A stretch of 64,000 bases of DNA from Neolentinus lepideus HHB14362 ss-1 (lineage: Eukaryota > Basidiomycota > Agaricomycetes > Gloeophyllales > Gloeophyllaceae). The translations under genes and the position numbers were made by a program. The stretch covers positions 454,795 through 518,794 of the forward strand of contig KV425555.1 in assembly GCA_001632425.1 (NCBI GenBank), given 5' to 3'. Every line of letters begins with the position of its first letter. Position 1 is the stretch's first letter. Positions 45,424 to 57,197 of the stretch are shown here, in pieces. Below the pieces are notes generated by a model, which searched no databases, had not been told where the DNA came from, and was given only the letters and a program-made list of their open reading frames with translations.

Positions 45424-47838
45424 ATGTCTTTCGTGATCCAAAAATTTACAGGTGGCCTCAGCACGGGCTCATCGCAGCGCCTGGTTAGCTTCGACAATGT
45501 CAAAACGCTCCTGTTCTTCTATTTCGTGTGGACCAACTCTCTTAAGTTCTACCGACACCTCTGTGCACGGGGCGTAGTATCGACCGTCACAGACAGCTAC
45601 AAATGGGTCGTGCAGGTGTGTGCTTCTTCTTCTCCTTCAAGCTCGCCTTATACTCAGCACTAGATCCTTAGCAAGTGATATTCATCGCCCTGCGCATGCC
45701 CCAAATGAAGAAGAAGGTCGAGACGGAGATGGCGAAGGCCAAGATCCAGATTGAGGGCATGTTGGTACCGCAGGGACCGAACGTTATCCGGCATCTGTCT
45801 TTACCCGCTCAGGGCAAGACCACGGAGTGGATTACGCAGGAGATGGAGAGAATGGACTCGGAGATGGGCAATGAGGTTAATTGGAGGGTCGGCAAATTGA
45901 GCGGTGCCGTTTATCGTAAGCGACGCACTGTTATACATTCACTGCATGGACTTGTTTCATGCAAACCCTGTGCGCCGCACAGATGGTGGCCCTGATATGG
46001 AGCAAATCCTCGTCGCCGCCTTCCAGAGGTACTGCGTCTCAAATCCTCTTCATCCCGACGTCTTTCCAGCAATCCGCAAAATGGAGGCCGAAATCGTGGC
46101 TATGTGCCTTAGGATGTATAACAATCCCGACGGTGCAGGTACAACCACTTCCGGAGGAACTGAAAGTATCGTCATGGCTGTCAAGACGCACAGAGAATGG
46201 GCCAAGGCGGAAAAGGGTATTACTGAACCTGAAATGTGGGGAGGAATTCGATGCGGGCAGTGGACCTTGCCATGAGCTGATTCGATGTATAGGATTGTAC
46301 CAGCTTCAGCACATGCTGCATTCGACAAGGCCGCGAACTACTTCAAGATCAAGTTGCATTCCATTCCCGTGGACTCCGTAACTCGTCAAGTCGATTTGAA
46401 GCGCGTGAGGCGGGCTATGTAAGTCGCTAACAAAACCCTTCGAAATGATCTGCTCACGTGATTGCTCCAGCAACGGCAACACGATTATGGTCAATACGTC
46501 TCCTCCGTCTCCTACTACCACTCACTTTTCCCTCGCTATAGCTTGTCGGCTCGGCGATCAATTTCCCTGATGGCAACATTGACCCAATCCCGGAGCTCGG
46601 CGCTCTTGCCAAGAAGCACAATATCGGACTGCACGTCGACTGCTGCCTCGGCTCGTTTGTCATGCCCTTCCTCGAGGAAGCAGGCTTTGGCGAATTCCCG
46701 GACTTCACGGCAAGTGGTGAGAAGAAGAAGGTGCCGCTGTTTGACTTTAGAGTGCCGGGGGTGACGAGTATTAGTTGTGATACGCACAAGGTATGTAGTA
46801 CGGTTTATGATGATTGTAGGGTTAGGGTTCGCTAACTTCTTGTGGCTGGGGTAGTATGGGTTTGCGCCGAAGGTATGTCTCTTGACTGGTGTTGAGTTTG
46901 CAAAAGGTAGTGATCCAAGAACTTTGATGTGATTATAGGGCTCTTCGGTGGTTATGTACAGAAATGCGGAACTACGGCGGCACCAATACTATGTCAACCC
47001 TGAATGGATGGGTGCGCTTGAGTGCTGTTCATGTTATCAGAGCCTCTTCTGAGGCATGTTTTAGGCGGTGTTTATGCCAGCCCTAGCTTGGCAGGATCAC
47101 GGTGAATGTTCTGAGCTCCTTAGTCGTCATCAATTGCTGACAATATCATCAACTTCTCGTCCCTCACACATGGTTTTGCACTTGCGTAGACCCGGATCTC
47201 TCATTGCTGGAACATGGGCTGCTATGCAATACATGGGCAGAGAGTATGTGAGATTTCCTCTCATCCGACCCATCCTTACCGATGATGTTGTGAAGTGGAT
47301 ATCTGGCCTCCGCTAACTCCATTGTCGCTTGTGCCCGCAAAATTGGGCACGCGATTACAGAAACCATTCCTGAACTATACGTCCTCGGCAACCCACCCGC
47401 CTCTGTCATCGCGTTCGCATCTAGGTCTCCGGAGGTGAACGTACTGGAGGTCGGCGACAAGATGAGCAAGAGGGGATGGCATTTGAATGGGTTGATGAAC
47501 CCTGCTGCGGTACACATTGCTTGTACGGTGAGTAGGGATTCCCTTAATGTCGGAATGAGGCGTATATATAATTATTGTATGTTACAGCTTCTGACGGTAC
47601 CAATTGTGGATACGTTCATCGCGGACCTGAAGGACTCTGTCAAGGAGGCGAAGATGCAACCTTCTGGTCAAGGATCAATGGTTACGGTGTATGGTGCGTT
47701 CCCGCCGGCTGACTCTATGCCTTACACGATCATTAATCGTTGCTTTGAATGACAGGTCTCGGAAACTCGAGCGCGGTGGGCCCCAGAATGGTCAATCGGT
47801 TAGCCACCACCTTCTTGGACACGTTGTACAAGGCGTGA
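45424..47838 (+). CDS. DPL1: Sphingosine-1-phosphate lyase (dihydrosphingosine phosphate lyase)
   Basis: PLP-dependent ER-membrane enzyme that cleaves sphingoid-base phosphates to a fatty aldehyde and phosphoethanolamine, the exit step of sphingolipid breakdown. Thirteen exons: 45424-45615, 45672-45915, 45983-46235, 46293-46418, 46471-46489, 46542-46790, 46855-46872, 46939-47011, 47065-47101, 47190-47243, 47296-47527, 47588-47693, 47756-47838; 561 aa, normal length. An N-terminal membrane segment ([16 protein letters not shown]) precedes the group II decarboxylase-like domain: [53 protein letters not shown] and SISCDTHK+YGFAPK, with PLP lysine at about 361. Exons of 19 and 18 bases (46471-46489, 46855-46872) flank the PLP-lysine exon. 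No lesion seen; this is the working copy. Confidence 0.95.
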
Positions 47839-49533
47839 GGTGATCTAGACATATTGTCTTGGTTTCATTCATTTCTTGGTTGCGCAGCAGTTCTTTCTGT
47901 TGTGTTTTATTGTTTATAGACGGTCGTTTGTGGTGCTACCTCGCAATCGGGCTAGACCTGCGAATGATTTAATTGATCTCAATCGGGACTAGGTGTCCGA
48001 CGTGAGGCTGCCCTTGGTGTACAAGCTTTCGGCTATGATCGACTTCGAGCTCTGCTTTTTTTTTCTGTCTCTCTCACCAGACGATTCGGATAAGCTCGAG
48101 GGTACAACTCTTTGTGCGCTGTAGAGTGATTCAGCGTGGATGCTTCTGGACTGATCAGATTCCTTCTGAAGACTCAATCAGGCTCATCCCATCGTCAATG
48201 AAGGTGCCCTTTCTCGTCATCATGAACTGCATAATGTCATTGACCCCGTTCTTTCTTCCACAAATCGATCTCGATCCCGAAATGCTTTCTCTCTATCAAC
48301 CTAGTCTCTTGGGTCAGTGAAAGGTTCCGCCAGCTCATGTACAGTTCTGAACTATATCAGTTCTAGTCTGATAACCCGTCTTGTTGCTCAGCATGCCAAG
48401 CGGGTAGAGAGCTTACACCTAATGCACGACCTGCGGACTATGCCAACGGTAGGTGATTGGATTTAGCGCGACCTGGACGGGTCCCGACGAGCAGAGGGTC
48501 CCTCTGGAATGGTCATACAGTTTTCGTTGTTAACTGACGATAGTATCCCACCACGAATCGTGGGCACCAGAGTGTTTTGGTCCCTGTAGATTTTATCAAG
48601 TTTCAGCTTCTCTGAAAACCGCTGTACACAGGTAGGATGAAGACCCTGGCCACCCTGATACTTGTGTACTGCGATTTTCATATGTGGACCCACAAACTGC
48701 CTGCAAGTGAAAGCATGGCGTCCCCGTGTATTGCCTACTCTACATCTGGTCTGTCGTGTGGTATCATGATTCCAGGCTCGATGAGACGGTTGATCGGAGG
48801 GACAGGTTGCATTGATCAACATTCGGAACATATAGCAACCTCATTCGTGATCTGGACGTGCAAGACGGTTTGCTTGGAACTTAGTTAATTCAAGCACCTG
48901 TTCGGTGACTCTTAGACAGTGTTGGGAGGCAACAGCTCTCTGTCAGAGCCGTTCTAGGCCAAAACAAACAAAAAGACAAACAAAAAGGTAAGGAAGTAAA
49001 CCATGCCTGTTTCGGTCCAAGGTCAAGGCGGTCAATCTTGGCGGCCATATGTTACACATGCGGAACAATGTGCCCCCAATGGACCCCATCTCGAGTTCGA
49101 GAATATGCGGGTTGGTTTGTCTGTGGACTAGGTGTAGTCAGACTAACTGAACCTGCTGATTAGAATGCCGGTGAGTTCGTCCGCGATATCGTGAGTAAAG
49201 TCGATTATTCGTGATTAGCCAAAGTCCTTCAGCGAGAATATAGGTGAACACGAGTGACGCTGACCTGCTCTCACGAACAGCTATCAACTATGACTTGAAC
49301 TCACAGTTACTCGCTTCATGTACACCAGTTTTAGCGCTCCTTTGTTCCCTAACTTCCCTTCCTTCAACTGCTCTCATTATGGCTGCTATAGGAATGAGCG
49401 GTATTCTTCTCATCTAATGTGACACGTCCGAAGGGGGGGGGGGGGGCAATGACCAGCATCCGCTCGAGACTGGGGAACATGTATCAGATTCCATACCTCA
49501 CGCGCACGGGCTCTGTGCACCCCAACGTTTCAT
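47839..49533. other. Outer part of the right arm and beyond
   Basis: Up to about 49300 this is the partner of 27560-28844, with exon-like blocks near 48040-48200 and 48838-48883 and a conserved GTAAGG donor-like site near 48987. No complete gene. A run of 14 G is at about 49433-49446. Confidence 0.4.
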
Positions 49534-49731
49534 ATGGCGACCGCTTTTATTCGTTCTGGCCGAGCTCTTCGAACGTCTTTCAACATGTCTGCTCCTACCC
49601 CTCTTGTAGCAAATATTAATGTGGCCCGACCTGCCTACTCTTCCAAGCCATGCTCCTGTGATTATGCGAGCAGCCTTCTCGGTGAAAGGGAGCTATTTTG
49701 GCAGTCACTGCGCCAGTGGGCGACTCGATAG
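49534..49731 (+). other. Presequence-like open frame, possible gene fragment
   Basis: 65 codons beginning MATAFIRSGRALRTSFNMS, rich in Arg, Ser and Ala and lacking acids at the start, as in mitochondrial targeting peptides, followed by VARPAYSS. After that the frame turns unremarkable and stops. It could be the first exon of a mitochondrial protein whose remainder has decayed, or chance. No downstream exon was identified. Confidence 0.3.
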
Positions 49732-50250
49732 CTTGGACGAGAACATTTTGTGCTTTACCTGGGAAGTATCACCGAAGCTAAGGGGCGTTTCAACAAATTT
49801 CTGGGCCAGTCTGATATCTGTCCAAGTCACAGCCAGAGCGTCGTTAATGATTGTGCGATGAAGAAGCGCCCACGGACAGCCACGGACTCGCTATCTCTGC
49901 CTTCGGCTCCACGTGCAATACTGGCAGTGCCGATGAAGTAGTTTACGGCGATACGCAAATTTCTTTTCTGAGAGTTGTGGCACCGGTTCGCACCCGAACG
50001 GAGCCGCGATAGGAAATACAGGCATGCCTGCGTCAAACGTCGAAACAGCTCTCAGTATCCAGGAACATGATCACGACAACATTATATTCCAAGACTATTG
50101 GTAGAGAAAGGAAAGGAGCGGATGACTGGGTGTCAGCAAGTAATGGAAGCGTGATAACGATGGTGAAACACGTGAAGAAGTCTGAAGATGAAGCAGGGAC
50201 GACTCCACAAAATCGAGACAGCCGAATGACCAAACGCGAAGAACAAGGCG
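49732..50250. other. 3' flank of F3, duplicated 3' of pseudogene F4
   Basis: The stretch 50020-50135 (GTATCCAGGAAC(A/C)TGATCA, ATATTCCA(A/G)GACTATTGG) recurs at 55670-55785. No gene. Confidence 0.6.
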
Positions 50251-51595
50251 TTACGACGGCAGAGGAACAGCAGGTGTCCGCTGCACTATGTATCCAACGC
50301 GCCGATACCAATGGCTTAAGCTCCGGAAGAAGCCCTCAATCGTACCCTCCTTGCGAGGAACGACTCTGGATCGCAGCTTGCTAGTGGCGAGGGTCTTGCG
50401 GATCTCCGCAAACCGGTTGAAGACCTCCTCCATACTCGGCCGCTCATCAGGCTTTTCGTGGACCATGTCCAAAACCAGCGGCTGGAGGAATTCAAAACCA
50501 ATGTTCGGCTGCAAACAAAAATACGCGTAAGAGACATTGAAAATACCAGGAGAGTAGCGTACCTCTATCAACTGCTTTCGAATCACGTTGCCAAGATAGT
50601 ACACATCCGTCGGAAAAGGATTGCACCTCTTTGTGGGATTCTGTTCTAAAGCAGCAGGTTGATGCTCCGGTGCCGATCTATCACCACCCTGTACGATCTC
50701 TTCCGTGGGAGGGATATCCTCCGCCTTATAGCGGCGGGTTAAGCCAAAATCTATAAGATAGTACTTAACAGGCCTCTGGGTCCGGGTGTAGTGTTTGGCG
50801 TCCCCCTTGAAATTTCTTCGGCGCCTAGTTCGGATAGGGTGGAATGAATCCGGATACAAAGCAGACGGGTCAAGCATGATATTACGCCATGTGCAGTCCC
50901 TGTGTGCCACTCCTAAGTCAGGTCCAGAGTGTGGGGTAGCTCACGACACCGTGCGCACCTGTGCACTATTAAATTCTTGTGCATGAAATACAACCCCTTC
51001 AAACGCTCTGCAATCGGTAATTGGGCAAAGATCACAAACAGAATAGAATTACCTCGACAGACTGTTGGATGAAAGAAACTACTTCTCCAAATGTATCAAA
51101 TGGAGGGTCGTCCCAAATTCTTAAGAATGGCATCACAATGATCTGTATTTCATCATCGGCTGGTACGTCCAATACTTCATAGATCGGTACGCAGTGGTTC
51201 TGAGGGTCGTCGCGGAATGGTTCTGAGGAGAAGAGAACACCAAATTCCCTCTCTTCAGGCTCGTAGACATTTGAGATACGCTTCAGAGCGACGATCACAC
51301 CGTCCGATATGCGAACAGCATCCATCAGCTGAGAGTACTAATTTGGACCTTAGTACGCAAAGCGGAGACCATATGTTTGGTCACAAACCTCGGAGCTTTG
51401 TCCGTCTTCGCACGAGAAGCGAGGCTTCCCACTGACTGTCCACGACGGTGCCCAGTCAGGTGCATAACGCGGTCTGAGCATGTAACCTCGCGTTTTGAGC
51501 CATTGCTGCTGGTCACGCCAGAAGATCTCATAGGGCAGGAGGTCCTCTTGGACGTCGGGCGGGGCACTCTGAGACGTGTCTGGATCGTCAGGCAT
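50251..51595 (-). CDS. AgaK-like protein kinase F3
   Basis: Predicted kinase of the F1/F2 family, 371 aa. Minus-strand exons: 51595-51389, 51328-51053, 50996-50959, 50899-50563, 50508-50251. Motifs: FWRDQQQWLKTRGYMLRPRY, APSWTVSGKPRFSCEDG, MDAVRISDGVIVALKRI, IIVMPFLRIWDDPPFDTFG, GLYFMHKNLIVHR spliced to DCTWRNIMLD, LIDFGLTRRYKAED, NPFPTDVYYLGNVI and RTPAVPLPS at the end. It forms a separate subfamily with pseudogene F4 (basic insert RTRRRRN after the catalytic loop region, and ALEQNP). The first intron has a GTTTGT donor. HRD and DFG are intact. No TKL partner lies downstream; the hypothetical gene at 51934 is divergent from it. Confidence 0.92.
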
Positions 51596-51933
51596 GGTGG
51601 ACAAGCATGGCAGGAACCAAGAACAGGACAGTTGCGTCGGGCAACTAGAGAATAGCCTCGGAGTCTTTTAGCAACATGGACAAAGACGTAAATGTGCCAA
51701 ACAGGACCAAATACGGACCAGCATGGACCTATGTCTCCGGCCTCCTTCAGCCCCCTTCTCACCCATCAACTATGTTCCGCGCCTTTTGTCTTTGTTCCCC
51801 AAATGGTCGTCTTCTTTTGAGAACAGTCCCTGCCGCCCGTTATATATCACTATCAGTCAAGGCCTAGGGTACAATCCCTCTGCTGGCTGTTCGGTTGCTC
51901 ACGCACCTCTCAAATAATTCCCCGCCGTATGAA
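51596..51933. promoter_or_regulatory. Divergent promoter between F3 (-) and the 51934 gene (+)
   Basis: 338 bases between divergent starts, with a TATA-like TTATATATCA at about 51840 on the plus side. Confidence 0.4.
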
Positions 51934-52811
51934 ATGCGTAAATCCGAAGTCATCCTAGAAAATGCTCGTCAACATCTATACCAAGGGATGCTTATCCTTC
52001 ACGATAGTAGAGAGCTCCTTCGTGATAGGGATCCGAAAATGTTGGAGGGCCTTGTGACCCGGCATGAGAGGTATACTCCCGTCCTGCTGTTTGACTAAAT
52101 AGCGACTGAAGTCTCAATACTCGTGTAGGCTTTTTCAGACACAATCAGACCTTGCAAGCCGCCAGACTAGTCTGATGCGTAGGTTTGTAGCAATACTCCG
52201 AGCCAACAGAGATATTCTAGAACACTGGGAAGACTGCAAGAAGTTCGACATCCATGTTCAAGTATGGCTTGTCCCACTTAGAGAGACCTCTACTCATGCA
52301 TTATCAGACCGCTTCGCAAGCCGCGAAAGCCAAAGAAACAAGGGATTCGATTCCTCCACCCACACCTTTGCTGGTCTCTGAGGTGGACCTCGAAAATCCC
52401 TTCGACGATCAAATGGGAGTCTCTAGTCAGCCATTGCGCGAGACCGACCGTACCGATGCACTCCCTCTGACTTTTACTTTTTCCAATAACTCGATTGCTA
52501 CTTTTTCTACGGTTGACTCCTATGTGCCGCTGATGCGAAGATCAGCTGACAACGAAGATCCCGACAGAAGCAATGAGTATCTTACTCCAGAGGCTTCTTC
52601 GCCCCCCAACGTGACTGTCTTGCCTTTCACCGGCATACGGCTATCTGGAGAAGATGTGGTGCACTGTCAGGTTCACGGTATGCTACGTTGTTCTTGTGCC
52701 TCGGTATCTGCCTCATGCAATTATTTGGAAGATCCGGTAAATGTCGACGTGGAGGCTCTCACTAGTGGGTTGCAAGATAGTGGAGAAAATCACGAAATGG
52801 ATACTTTATAG
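51934..52811 (+). CDS. Hypothetical helical protein
   Basis: Unknown protein, about 257 aa, from exons 51934-52070, 52129-52261 and 52308-52811 (GT-AG introns of 58 and 46 bases, frame kept). The first 95 residues are charged and probably helical (EVILENARQHLYQGMLILH, LMRRFVAILRANRDILEHW), resembling in style, though not in sequence, the helical N-terminal parts of the TKL kinases nearby. The rest is Ser/Pro/Thr-rich with acidic patches (SEVDLENPFDDQ, NEDPDRSNEYLTPE) and ends with a Cys-containing segment (CQVHGMLRCSCASVSASC). No kinase domain follows, so it is either an independent protein or a kinase accessory region that lost its kinase. Confidence 0.65.
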
Positions 52812-53929
52812 CGCCTCTGCTACGCTGGCGTACAGGACATTGCTCTATCACTCATTTACCTTCCTCCGTACTTCATACTTAATCTTTATAAATACCTTGT
52901 GGATAATGTACAATCGAGATCATATGCTCAACATCTGCGCCGCTTGTCAAGGTCGCAACCACCCTCTTATCATCGGGTGAGACGACCCGGATGTTGTCAG
53001 TAAGCTACCAGAATTTCTTGTCAGAGATCGAGGGCTAGACCGCACGCAACTGAGTCTGTCAGCGACACTAGGCACCGTTTCTGCATTCTGCACGAGCTAC
53101 CGTGGCATTATGGATCCCACCCTAACTCAAAGGGCTGTGGGGAAACCGACGTGCGGACAGGCTTCAGAATCGGAGACGTTGAACTTGCGGCCATCCACAA
53201 GTACCCCGAACACCTTGAGAAGCACATCCATTGCTTCCGCACACGAATCGAGATCTGGTCATCAGCCGAAATTGATCGCCGATCACGTCTTCCCGCGAAG
53301 GAAGTTGTGTGGCATTGTGGGTCCAAGCTGCCACGTGGAATGCAAGAGTCGACGATGGCTTGCAAATATTCTTTGAGCAAAATCTTTACTCAGTAATGCT
53401 AACACTCGCCGTCCTCAGCCTCAGCTGAGACTATTGAACCTACCAGGTGGTCGACTAGTTCTGCCAAGTCATCTTCCGCTATTGTGCCATCATTAATAGA
53501 GTGACATGTCATGCATTGTTACATTATGTCACAATTCGTAGCTGCATAAGACCCCGTAATGCATAGCGGAAGCCCGGTCCCGACTTTATGCGTTATGAGA
53601 AACTCAACTGTATCACTCTAGAGGTGATTACGGGCATGTCAGCGATCAACCACTGCCAGTTCCAGGGCAATGTCCACTGGCACTTGCAAGAAGCTGCCAA
53701 AGCTGTCCATGAAGTAACAATATTTGCAATGAGGCCCAGCCAATGGACCGGACCGATGGGAGCCTCAAGAATCCTGAATGGGCACTAGGCACCGTCTTCG
53801 GCATAGTAATCGTTGTCGAGAACGGGAACCGTGGCGTTCAGAAGGCGCGCCACGAGGGCGCACAATGCATTCGTTAGCTTGCACAATGCGACGACGCTCT
53901 GCCACTGGTATTCCCTTGCGACTATGACG
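52812..53929 (+). other. No intact gene; contains the 53110-53390 unknown segment
   Basis: 53110-53390 is the plus-strand partner of 27190-27440 (see there). A further frame at 53588-53788 (contains HWHLQEAAKAVHEVTIF) is unsupported. Confidence 0.4.
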
Positions 53930-54303
53930 GTCTCTAGCATGTCAGAATGAAATCCATTTTTCTGGAGCTATTTGTCTTTTTTCTAATCTTGTGTAGGTAA
54001 CTCGCGCTGCAGTACTTCGTCTCAAGTTCGACATTTAACGTTGTCTACCCTTGCAATGCATACATGCATCATCTACATTAGTCAGTAAATCCATCACATC
54101 TTGCCTTCTCTGCTGCCAAAAACTATTTCGTTCTTCCGTCTATAATATCTAGTTGTTCATCTTCTTCAATCAAGTGTGGTTTGCAGTTGAAAGTGTCGTT
54201 ATCAAAGTCCATGAGCAATTTTAGCATTAAGTCGGCGGAATCGCACGGTAATAATCGTCCTGCGCGGACGCGCAGGTCTTGCTCGAGTAGCTTCCCCGGA
54301 CTT
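53930..54303. repeat. Direct repeat, copy 1 (copy 2 at 54893-55330)
   Basis: Shared blocks in order: TGTCAGAATGAAAT, GTAACTCGCGC, TGCAATGCATACATGCATC, TATCTAG(T/C)TGTTCAT, TTCTTCAATCAAGTG, AAGTCGGCGGA(A/G)TCGCA and GCGGACGC(G/A)CAGG. Period about 0.96 kb. Confidence 0.85.
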
Positions 54304-54892
54304 GGAAATGATCCACCTGCAAGAACATCGATCGTCTAGAACTCCAGCCAGCACGGGGTGACAAAAACAGGTCACCATGCATGGATGATAGCGGGGATCC
54401 AAGCATATAGACAGATGTTAATTAGGAGGTCTGGATGTGGCGTGATGTCAGAAACATTATTCGTGACTAGAGTGAATATGCTACTGTACCAGAACCGCAC
54501 CCACGCTCTATTTTCGCGACCAAAACATCGTTCAGCCCATGTCTCTCAGCTCATCCGATGGCCATCACGTACTGCAGAACACAGCGAGTGGAGGGTAAAA
54601 GCTGAGGGACGGAAATAAACTCAGTACCTGTCTCGACGAAGAATGGCGGAGTACGACTTACATGTCGAGGAAATAGAGCAAACCATCAGAGAAGGTCCGA
54701 GCCATTTGTACTCCTTTGAGGTAGTAAAGTCTATGACAACAGCGAAGAAGGGTACGGAGCAAGCAGGGCTTGATATACTGGACAGCATGCCTGCGCAGTG
54801 CGAGTACGGCGGAGCCACCCGGTCTTCTTTTGGCGGTGTAGTAGCCTTTTTCTGTATTACCTTGCGACTAGCAAAGCCAACTTGAAGGTCCG
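54304..54892 (+). other. Sequence between the two direct repeats
   Basis: Open frame 54643-54885 (80 codons, contains VEEIEQTIREGPSHLYSFEVV) begins with ATG and looks protein-like but has no recognised domain or partner exons. Confidence 0.3.
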
Positions 54893-55330
54893 TAGTCTGT
54901 CAGAATGAAATTCAACTTTCTACAACTATTTGTCTTTGTTTTTTTCTGATCCTTTTAAGTAACTCGCGCCACAGTGCCACACCGTCCACCGGTGCAATGC
55001 ATACATGCATCGTCTATATCAGTCAGTAAACCCATCATATTTTGTCCTCTCTCCTGCATCTACTGCCAACACTATTTTGTCCTTCCATCTATCATATCTA
55101 GCTGTTCATATTCTTCAATCAAGTGCGGATGTTGTGAAAAGTGTCGCTATCGAAGTCCCTAAGCAATTTTCACACTGCGTATCACAACGTTCGGGGATAT
55201 AACTGCTCATGTTAGTGTCCTACAATCACCAACCAGCCACATAAGCCACAGTAGTCCTCTGTAAGACAAAGTCGGCGGAGTCGCAAGGTATTTGTCCTGG
55301 GCGGACGCACAGGCGTTCCTCGACCTCAGA
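54893..55330. repeat. Direct repeat, copy 2
   Basis: Partner of 53930-54303; somewhat longer because of an insertion between the ATCAAGTG and AAGTCGG blocks. The pair could be degenerate LTRs around about 0.6 kb, or a tandem duplication. Confidence 0.85.
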
Positions 55331-55890
55331 TTAGGGACTCAAAACCCTACGTCGTCCGATGCGCACTGACGGCCTTGGCTTCTAAGAAAATAATCTGTTC
55401 CCGGTTCAATTGATCTCATGCCGTTTGTTCGAGTTATCCTCACTTTTAATGCATACGTACAGCCCAACAGTCGGACATCGTTCGAAATATTGAGCGTTGA
55501 ATACGGTGGTAGCTGCGATGCGACGCCTTAGATCTTAGACTTTGCGCTAGCCCACTTCCACCTCCACGCGTGATATGCCAATTCACTTACTGCGATAGAT
55601 CAGAAGACCCTGTTCTCACCTAGGGCTTACGGCACCGGCACATGCACATAAAGAATTTTCAATGAAGGCACGCCTGCGTGAGATGTCGAAATAACTCTGT
55701 ATCCAGGAACCTGATCAGGACAACATGATATTCCAGGACTATTGGCAGGGGATTGAAAGGAGCAGATAGCGAGGTACTAGTAAGTAAAGGAACTGTTCCA
55801 ACCATGGTGAACGCGTGGAGAGGATGGAGTAGGGAGGACTCCATAAAAACTCACGTAGCCGAATAACCAAGCAAGTAATAGATCAAAGCG
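55331..55890. other. Intergenic; includes the duplicated 3' flank of F3/F4
   Basis: 55670-55785 matches the 3' flank of F3. No gene seen. Confidence 0.5.
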
Positions 55891-57197
55891 CTATGCTGGC
55901 ATGGGCACAGCAAGCGTCCGCTTGACGATGTACTCGACCCGTTGATAGCAGTGGCCGATGCTCCGGAAGATGCCCTCGACGGTGCTTTCGTCACGAGGAA
56001 CGACCCCTGACCACAGCTTTGACGTAGGGAGAGTCTTGCGAATCTCTCAGAATCGCTTGAGCACCTCCATGGTGGGCCGCTTGTCAGAATTTTCGTGGAC
56101 CATGTCAGAACGCCAAGGGCTGACGGAACTCAAAGCAGATGTTAGGCTATAGTACAGATAAGCATTAGTTGAGGTAAGCTAGACTAAAAATGTCGCTCAC
56201 TTCCATCAACTGCTTCCATACCACGTTACCCATGTAGTATACGTCTGTCGGAAATGAATTTTAGCTCTTTGTGGAATTCTGTTCCAAAGCAGCAGGGTGA
56301 TGCCCTGGAGCTGATTTATCACTACCCTGCAAGATCTTTTCTATCGGAGGCATGTCTTCCACTCTACAGCGGCGGGTCACGCCGAAGTCGATAAAGTAAT
56401 ACTTCAACAGGTTGCTGCGTCCGGGTATGATGCCTGACATCGCCCTTAAATCTCTCCAGAGGTTGATCCGTACAGGATGGAACACATCTGGGATAAAGCT
56501 GATGTATCTATCATGATATTCCGCATGTGCAGTCCCTTGAATTCAGATGAATGTTGAATATGGACGGGTAAGAGCAATTTCGCTTACCTATGTGCAACTG
56601 GATGTTTGTGGATAAAATGCAATTCATGAGAGCACTGTCCAATCAGGTATAGAGACGGAACGCTCACTTGCACGGCTCACCTCGATAGTCTACTAGATGA
56701 AAGATATTCCGATTGTATCAAATGCAGGGTCGTCCCAAAATTCGAAGGAATGGCGAGAATTTGCTGCCCAGCATCGTCCAGTACGTCCAGTATTTCATAT
56801 GTCGGCACGCAATGGTTCTGAGGATCGGCTCGAAGGATGAGAGAATACTAATTTTGCCTTCTTCGGGCTCGCAGAGCTCTAAATTACGTTTCAGAGCGAT
56901 GGCAGTGCCATCGGACATGCGGACGGTGTCCGTGAGTTGAGCATACTAGTTCTGACTTAAGTAGAATGAGCCGCAAAGATAAGATGGTCACAAACCGGGG
57001 ACATTCGCCCATCCTCACAAGATATCCTCTTCCTTGCACTACATTTCCAGGATGGGACCCATTCTGGCATGAAACGTGGTCTAAGAATGTAGCCTCGACT
57101 GTGGAACCATTGTTGGCTGTCGCACCAAAACACCTTGCAGGTCTCCTTCGACACCGGTAGCAGAAGCCATCTGAAGAGTTTTTGGGTCGTCAGGCAT
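55891..57197 (-). pseudogene. AgaK-like kinase F4, decayed copy of F3
   Basis: Minus-strand remains of an F3-type kinase: start MPDDPKTLQ (57197; F3 starts MPDDPDTSQ), then after a frame change near 57140 QQWFHSRGYILRPRFMPEWVPSW, then MSDGTAIALKRNLELCEPEEGKI with a frame change at about 56820, a catalytic-loop region near 56520, KYYFIDFGVTRRC, an in-frame stop after NSTKS (about 56261), and the end KRTLAVPMP with TAG at 55891. Several frameshifts and stops; it cannot make a kinase. The duplicated 3' flank shows that F3 and F4 arose by segmental duplication. Confidence 0.9.

Larger units (their letters stand above)
42700..49300. repeat. Right arm of the large inverted duplication
   Basis: Reverse-complement partner of 27.56-33.96 kb; gene content prefoldin 4 and DPL1 in divergent arrangement. 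The spacer between the arms (about 34-42.7 kb) contains kinases C, F2, D and E. Confidence 0.9.

Noticed and set aside
49433..49446. Run of 14 G
   Set aside because: Homopolymer; more likely replication slippage or assembly noise than a functional G-quadruplex.
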